From Formicarius rufipectus (taxonomy: Eukaryota > Chordata > Aves > Passeriformes > Formicariidae): DNA of 64,000 bases. The position numbers and the translations under genes were made by a program. The DNA lies in contig VXAU01004012.1 in the NCBI GenBank assembly GCA_013399695.1, positions 26,196 to 90,195 on the forward strand, given 5' to 3'. Under the pieces are notes generated by a model that worked only from the letters and a program-made list of their open reading frames with translations, had not been told where the DNA came from and searched no databases. Shown here piece after piece: positions 40,218 through 49,200 of the stretch. Position 1 is the stretch's first letter. Every line of letters starts with the position of its first letter.

Positions 40218-43200
40218 CTGGAGAAAGAGCAGGAAAAGAATTAGGACTCTGGGTAGCTCAGAGACCCAAAGGGCTACAAGATAAATGTACAAAATTAGGT
40301 TTGGTTTGCTATGACATGTTTTTAGAGACAAATTATTATGACAACTTTATTATTCTTGTCTTACTTAAAAAACCTCCCACATTCTTTGTTTGGAAAATCA
40401 TGATACAAACTTCTGTCCCAAGAGAAAATTTGGAAAAGTCCCATAGTGAAACCCATAAGTGGAACTGGAAAATCATTTGTGATACTCTCTTGAATTCTTC
40501 AACCTTCAGCCTCAAAGATGTATTTACTGCTTCCCATTTCCAGCAGTCTAAATTCAATTGGGCAGATTTGAGGAATCCAATTCATTATTAATCAGTGAGA
40601 ACAACTCCTAATTGCTTCCACTCAAAACTAGCCATACTTTTTGTCAGTTGTACTTGTCATGAAGAGCAGCAATGCATATTAATGAACAACTACTTTTCCT
40701 AGGAAAACTGGAAGTTTCCACTTTCCTGTGATTAATGTGTTATGAGTTTAAAATGCATATTGCTATTTCTCACTATCGTTCTCTAATTGTTCCTATATGT
40801 GGTGCCAGTTCATGAATATTTAGAGGAATTCTATTATAAACTCAATGGGATTGTAAGAAATCCAGCTAGTACCTCTTGTAAAGACAAGAGTGCATTCCCT
40901 TCCAGATAGAAATTTGATACACCCATTTAAATTAAATCTTGAAAAAAATGAAGCAGCAGTGAATCTTGCCAGCTTTAAATGATCCATCAGTTTCAAGAGG
41001 AGTGAGGCTTTTAATGGACTCTCAGAGTAATAAGGGGCAAAAAGTCCTGTTCAGATGTTAAACATCAAAAAATCAGAACTATTGTCTTCCTCAAAACCTG
41101 CTCTGATCTTGTACACCTTATTCAACCCCCAATATTATCCCCTTTTAAATAATTGATAATCTTACTCAATGGTCATTGGCTCTTTGAATAAACCGCAGCC
41201 TTCTAATGTCATTACACAGTTCTTCATATCTTCCTGGAGAGGATTGCAGAAGGAGATCTCTGCAGTACATGGTACTTTCAGTTTGGGCTGGCTCAGTAGC
41301 TAATCAGAAGATAAACAAACACATTTTCTGTTTTGTAACCCTTACAAAATTAACAATTGAATAAATAAATGTAAGGAATAAAATAAAAAAAGGATTATTC
41401 ACACATGTTTCTTTCTGATTTACTTCTATGATCTCTATACTTTAACTGTTTTCCTTTAAAAATCACAGCAATCTTGTGAAAATAAAAAAAAATAAAAAGC
41501 AAAGAAAAAAATAAAAGCAAAGAAAAATGTGCAGTATTTCAAGTTTATTTGCATTGTACCTAGGAAGTATCCAATAAGAGTTCTTGAGTCTGCACCTTAG
41601 ATCGCAAATCCTATAACAAAATTTCTTTACCTTTACAATAACAGGTGGTCTGTTGATTACAATATCCCTGCTCACCATCAGAACTTCTCCACACTCTGGG
41701 TCGGAGACAGCAACTACTTTCATAATGTTGTGATCACAGAGATAAGGTCCATATTGACTATATGATATACACAGTGGAATTTTTTTCACTGTAAAACAAA
41801 TTTATTTTATTATTTTTCCTGATTTTTTTATTAATATTGCCACTTTCCCTCCTCCTAAAGTTTAACTGAAAGATACAATGGCTTAATTAAAGATCAAGTT
41901 ATATCACGGCATCTTTGAAAACAGACAGGATTTTCCCTGACTTAGGGTGATATATTGCCATCTTCAACAATAAGCTTCACCATTTTCAATTAATGTATCA
42001 GTGTATTTACAAGGAGGTTAGTTGTTATTTAGTAGTAGTACTAGTAATATTCACAATTTGGGAACTTTCATTCCAGTACAAATCTTCAACCAATAACTCA
42101 AGTGTAGGCAAATAAAATAAATGAATCAAAGGTTGATAAAACAGACTTTTAATATCAGTATGAAGTTTTGTCGTATAGTGATGTGGTTTAACTGAAGGGG
42201 TCTTGGAAAACAGGTGCTTATGTTCTGCTACACCTTTGCACTTCCCAACATATGGTATGCCTAAGTGTTCTAAACAGGTGTTCTATATCTGGCTTATATT
42301 TTCTGCTCAAAGAAAACAATGCTTTTCTGATGGACGGAAGCAACTTAATCTTTGTAATGAGTATAGAGTCCAGAAATGAAATTTGATCAGAAACAATTTT
42401 CAAAAAAATCTTTAAACCTTGAGAAATTAAGGAGAGACTACAATTTACCTCTCCGTATACAGGTAGTATTGACATTGTGTTGATTTTTGAGTGATCACCC
42501 TAAAGAGAATTCAGCTGTCAATATATAACACTGCATGTGTTTCACTTCCCACCTCTATTAGGAAGTCTCCACAGATTACAAAACCCAGAAATCTCCTGAA
42601 AAGAATAGGGCATCAGACAATTTCACCTACTTACCTTCCCTTGGACCCAGTGTGACATTCACACTGTCTTTCCAAAACTGATCCATTGGGCAACCACTGT
42701 AGGTTATAATTTGTGCACACAAATTAAATGTCAGGGTTTTGTTTTCATTACGCAGATTTTCAAGCAGCCAGTGCAGTTGGACATCTTCACCATACATAGG
42801 GCAGTTAGCCATCTTTAACCTCATGTTAATACCGGAGTCACTCAAAAATGGGTTTTTCAGAGATGATAACTCTCTGTCAATATGACAGTTGGAAGCATTG
42901 CAGTACCCTGGGTGAATTCTTCTGTAAGCCCGGTAACAGGCTTCTTTGTTTTTCACAGAACCTGTTGAAGAAGATACATGACAATGACTCTGCTGGAGGT
43001 ACAAGAAGCCTATTACTATTCTACCTTAATAATAAAGATAATGAAATTTATTACTTCTCCTTCCTGGAACCTAAAGTCGCAGGTTGGTGTAGCACAAACG
43101 TACTAGTTAATGAAACATGAGATACAGTAGTGTGAATACACAGAAAAAAAAATATCTCAAGGAAAAAAAAAAAACCACACCATAATTCTTTTAAGTAATT

Positions 43201-46200
43201 AAAGATGGTCATGCAAATCTCAATATATATAGTTAGAAAAAGCAACCAACTAAGCAAACAGACACACAAAAAAGAAACCAACCAACCACCCTCAAAAAAA
43301 AAAAAAAAAAAAAAAAGAACCCCACAGNNNNNNNNNNNNNNNNAAAAAAGAGGAAAGAACCCCACAGAGTTTGCAATTGTACAAAGACCTGTGATCCACC
43401 CTTCATTCCTTTAGGCAATTTTGCTGGTGGAACTCCTCCCTTCTACTGGAATGTGAAAATCAGTAATCCTTAGACCAAAGTAAGTACAGCAGAATATCCT
43501 AATACTACATTACTTCAGTAAGTAGGTATATTTTCTGACAGACCTAATACAAGAAGCAACAAGTAAAACACTAATCCTAGGGATAGATGAATTTGTGGGG
43601 ATTTTAGATTATCTCAAGTTTGCTAATATTCTAAACTCCTATAGAGAAAAGACCAAAACACATACATACAAAGAGTATTATTCAAAGGATTGGAAGGCAT
43701 ATCCTGTGAGGAGAATTTAAGGACTTTGGGTTTGTCTGGTTTGAAGAAAAAGAAGCTGAGAAGGGACCTCATTGTTCTATGCAGCGTCCTGAAAGAAAGT
43801 GGACAGGGAGGTACTGAGATCTCTATCCTGGTGTCCAGTGACAGAAAGCATAGAAATGGTTCAAAGCTGTGCCAGGGAAGGTTTAGACTGGGCATTAGAA
43901 AGCATTTCTTTATTGAGAGTCTGGTCAAGCACTAGAACAGGCTTCCTAGACAGCTGATTGATGTCCTGTGGTTGTCAGCATCTTAAAAAGAGGCATGTGG
44001 ACAATGCCCCTAATATTAACCAGTACTGAAGTGTGAGACACTAGGATGAGATGATCCTTGTAGGTCCTTTCAACTGAAATCTATCCTATTCTATCCTATC
44101 TGGATCTAATTGCTATGTGCATCATTTGAATCATCTAAATATATTTAGAAGTTTGAAAATCAAGATCTTTGATCAGAAAAACATCTTTGTCTTCTGACAA
44201 AAACCAAAACAAAAAAAAAACCCCCAAAAAAAATTAAAAAAAAAAATATTTCAGATTGTTCTACATATGTTAACACAGGAGTGATTACATTGATCCTTTT
44301 CTATGATTAGCATATAAAATTTCCTCTAACCCATTTAATATGTTTTCATCATACCTAGTTCATACTTGTAAGCTCCAGTGATATCTTCAAATTGCTCATT
44401 GCCAACACTCTTGGTAATTAGACGTTGTCCACATGGCCAAGTGTCACAGAAAAATTTTGTTCTTTTGACATTATTTTGGGAAAGCCAGCCAACATAGTTT
44501 GAATTTACTCGAGAAAACATATGATGACCATCATAATCCAAGTCCAGTTCCCCTTCCCTGATGCTTCGAACCCATGTAGGACCGCTGCAAGCTAAACCTA
44601 AGCCAGAGAAAAAAAATGTAGAGAAATTCAACAACATAACATGAGGAAAATTATTACAATTATAGTAAAGAGTTACCTCTGCCTGTCTCCAAAGGTGTTG
44701 GATCCAGACACTGCCAATCACCACAGCACTGATTTATGTCTCTGCGAGCCATCCAGGATTCATTCCAGCAGTGGTATCGCCTATAGGATGAAGGAATATA
44801 CAAGTAAAGACACCTCTTAGATCAGCAAGTTTAATACCTTAAGGCAGAGAACCATATCAGAGAAAATTCAGTCAATTGAGTTCTTTGTATGTCTTAACAC
44901 TGTTAGTGATGTTTGGGAACAGAAGTGGGTTTGTTAGCTTTGTATCACTCAGACTGGAAATTTGCTCCAGAACCCGATAGACCTGATTGCAAAATGTGCT
45001 TCTTTTCATTGATAACACGAGAATATAATTATTTTGTTTAAGTAGTTTCTTTTCCTAGCACCTTCCTCCTGATTCTTTACAGGAAAATCACATACTTAGT
45101 CATATTTTTAATGGCTGAACAAAAAATAAATCATAAAGTATGTTAAGCTAAAATAAGATCCTCATTCCCCTAGTTTGACCTCATCTTTTTGACATGTGAT
45201 ATGGCAAAAAATTCATTAAAAGGTTTCACAGATAAGATTTGGACAGAAACAAAATTCTTGTGCAGTGAAACTCTGAACATACTGTCCAAGGGTGAAACCA
45301 TGAAATTGTGTTGTACAAAATGATAATATCATAGTTGTTTGAACATGAATTGAAAGGTTTATAAGAATGAAGCAATACATTATAAGGAACATCAGAAGGA
45401 CAAGGTAATTCTCAACTAAGCAATTATGACTGAAGACAGTAGTCCAAATTATTAATTAACTTTCCATTGCATTTTATGACCTACTTCATACTTTTACAGC
45501 TAAGTTTGATGGACTTGTTTTTTCAGGTGAGAAGGACAAGCAGACAGCATGAATTCTCACAAAAGGTTTTGCTTTTTTCTTTTTTGAAAATGTATTTATA
45601 CCAGTTTTTCTAACATTTTATTCTTTTAAAGAGGAAAAGAGCTTTATATTTGTCTTATTTACCATAGCTTGTCTTTGCCACACAGGTTTTTGCCAGTACA
45701 GTCAAAAATCTCATTGATGCCAAGGGGATTCTCAACTGAGCATGGGAAACAGAAGTTCGTGACAACACGACTTGGAATTCCCAAACACCTCATCACTGAA
45801 AGAGAAAAAATACGAATGAGTTATTACAAAACACAATTAATCAGGCAAATCCTTCATTTATTTTACAAATAATTCTTATATTCCAGTTTGCACTTGTAGA
45901 AACACAATGGATAGAAGGCAGTATTTGGGATGTAGTGGTTCGGTCTTCAAAACTTGGTTTTAGTTCTTGAAAAGCAGTTTGAAAAAAAAGTAGCAGAAAG
46001 GAATGGCTTATTACTCTTCCAGCTTAAAAAAGCCCACAACAAACAAACAAAAAACCAAAACCCCACAAAAAACCCCCCCAGAAAACCAGATCTGTTGCAA
46101 GTTCAAAAATCATTGATCTGATTCTGCACTAATAAAACACTATTTTTTTCTTGTAAACAATGTGGTACATATAGATTCATCTACGGGATTTCAATTTAAC

Positions 46201-49200
46201 TGAAGATATTTAATCAATATCTTCAGTGTAGAAGCAGGTGCAGTAAATAAATGGTGCAAACTTGGAACTCAAACCTTTTTTTTCTGTGCAATTTATTTCA
46301 CTATTATCTCATCCTTTTCAGTAAGTAAAAATAGCCTGATGTTTTTGAGTTTTGAAGATGTTGTTAGAGATCATCTTCCTGTTCATAACTTAATGTTTTT
46401 GTCATTCTTCAAACTTCACCCAAAGCATGAGTTTTAGCTCCATGATGGAAGTTGGATTAGATTACCTTTAAAAGTCCCTTACAACCCCAAATATTTTATG
46501 ATTCAGTGGTGCTGCACTTTAAATAGAAGTTGCAGTATTGATAACTATATAGTATAAAGGTCTTTCTTTTTCTTCAGCCTGTATAGGCGGAGAATGAGTA
46601 CTCTATTAGGAGCATGAGAAAGACATTCTATTTCTTTTCTAGTAAAATTAGTTTGAGTAATATTCTTCAAGTAGTTTTTTGGGTCAAAAGTTTTTGATCC
46701 TTGTTTTCTTTCCTCTTTTTTTGGCTAAACAAGGGAAGGGAAGACTGAAATATCATACCTGTGCACATTACTGAAGCAAGAGACCCACAATATCCATATC
46801 GGACCGGTCGGCATCTGCCATTGTACCACTGCTGAAGAATAGGGACACTTCCATTCCAGGAAAATGGCTTTGTGCCTTTCAGGTAATCATTGTTTTCTGG
46901 AATCTTCATAATACTGTTAGTGGTATGGCTGCTTATCTAGAAAGAGAAAATAAAAACTTTTTCAAAGAGGCAATTGTATTTTCACATGCTAAGTGTGTCT
47001 CAAAATCATCAGAGATTAGTGTTACAAGTTTATTTTTCTTGTGACTGTCATCACAGGAAGGATTTTCCTTTATCATGGTTCTCTAGGTTACAGTGCAGTT
47101 TGTCCTTCTGTAATATAATGAAAGCTGACCAGATCTATTCAGAGGTCTCACTCCACCAGAGGTCTTACCATGTGATTTACCACCATGCTGACATGCACAG
47201 GATCATTGCGCCAACAGTGGTCACGATCAGAGCCGTGATGGTAACTTGCACCCATATCTAAGATCTTCAAGCAGATATCCAGAATCCCATCTTCAAACTG
47301 AGGAAAGAGAGATTAACATATGCATCATTGTATTCTGACACTGATAAAGTAACTTTCTTGTCAATAGTCCAGTCTTTTTCACTTATATAATCTGCCCTCT
47401 CTCCTCTCCTGCCTTTTTTTTCTCTTGTTCTTTTTTTTTTTTTTTTTTAAATCAATCATGGCTCTTCATGGCCTATATGGTTTTGTCTACCTTGCTGAAA
47501 GAAAACCAAAGAGGTCATTTTTACTCATGTTTGACTAACGGAATAACTTTCCTTCAGAAGCACAGAATTTGTTACACCTGTTAGCAGAATATTGTGTAGT
47601 TTCCTTAATTTTACTACAGAAGACTTCCTTCCAGTTTTTTTGTTCTGTGAATGCATATTTTGGACTGATCCTAAACACTTTTTCACTAACAATGTGGCAT
47701 ATTTTGGAAAACAAACAAACAAACAAACAAACAAAAAACAACAACAACGACAAAAAAAACACAACAAAAAAAAACAAACCAAAAAAAAAACAGAAAAAAA
47801 CCCAACAAAACAAAACAAAAAAACCACAAAAAAAACAAAACAAAACAAAAAACCTAAAAAACAAAAGCAAAACAAAACCCAAATAATGCTTCATTTATCA
47901 GCATATGGATGACATCTGTTTCTGAACAAGTCCTCAAAAAGTACCTGTCCAAAGTGCCATGGTCGAGAGGTAATGTGCTTGTGAACTCCTTCATACAGTA
48001 TTCCATGTTCATTCAGAACATATTCTTCTCTATAGGCCTGATTGTCCATATATACAGGGTCATCTGGAAAAGATGGAGAGCTATCATTCTGACAAAATGT
48101 ACATTTCTAGCACTTCTGTATCTTCTGCTTTACTGGGTCCCTCTTGCTTTTCATATTAATTTTTGTTTTTTACTTTTAAGCATGTACAAGGTTAAGGGCT
48201 CTTTAAACATTCACAGACAATTCATTCCTACTTACAGCTAGATACTATCTTTGTGAAGTATTTCCCTGCTACAGTCACCTGATGGAAGAGCTGGGAATTT
48301 ATCTTCACACTAAATTGTTCTACAAGTCAAACACTGAGCATGTAGAGTCATGTATCAGATTTTGATCAAATCAGCACAGACAATGTGCTGATTTGTCATG
48401 TAATGATTTTGGCAAGGTTCTACAGAGTCCAGAATTACTTGCTATAGGAGCTAGAGCTACAGAATTTAATTTGTATTTTTGCTATGTCATTTCACGGTAA
48501 CACAGAATTCCAAAATGGTTGAGATTGGAAGGGACTGCTGCAGGTAATCTGGCTCAACCTCCACCCAGTTTTCCAGACAGCTTTTGAGTATCTCCAAGGA
48601 TGGAGACTCTATAACCCCTCTGGACAACATGGGACAGTGCTCAGTCACCCTCCCAGTAAAAATGTGTTTTCTAATGAATAGAGGAAACTTTCTGTACTTC
48701 AGCTTGTCCCCCAATGCTTTTTATCCTGTCAAAACACAGTAAACATTGTGGGAAAATATTCCACCTCACCCCTACTATCATTAGGAAAACAAAACCAAAA
48801 AAAATCAAAAAGCACACTGGCTTGAGACAGCCTTGAACTTGGAAAAAAATAAAAAGTATCAAAACAAATTCGCTCCCTGTTTATCATCATTTCTGTGACT
48901 ACATCCTTTACTTGGCTTAAATAATAAATATGTTCAACATTTTTATTCATCACTAGCAATTTTCTTAAAACTATCTGATAATCACTGGAGTCCTTACCTG
49001 CACACCAAGGGTTAAAAAGGACATAGAAATCTCCAAGACATCGCTGATATGTGTGACCACAAGATGTGATTTGCATATTGAGAATATAGCGGCCAATGCA
49101 GACATTAGAGGGAGGAAACACACTGATACTGATGCATTTTGGCTGATGAACTTTGTAGGAAGCACTCCAGCAGGTTTGATCCAGACATCTGCCCATTGGG

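Noticed and set aside
43051..43418. ORFs running through the N gap
   Set aside because: The gap and poly-A run make these translations meaningless.
47525..47912. Four ORFs of 105-119 aa on both strands
   Set aside because: Products of the A-rich tract in intron 4 (Lys/Asn/Gln or Phe/Cys low complexity).
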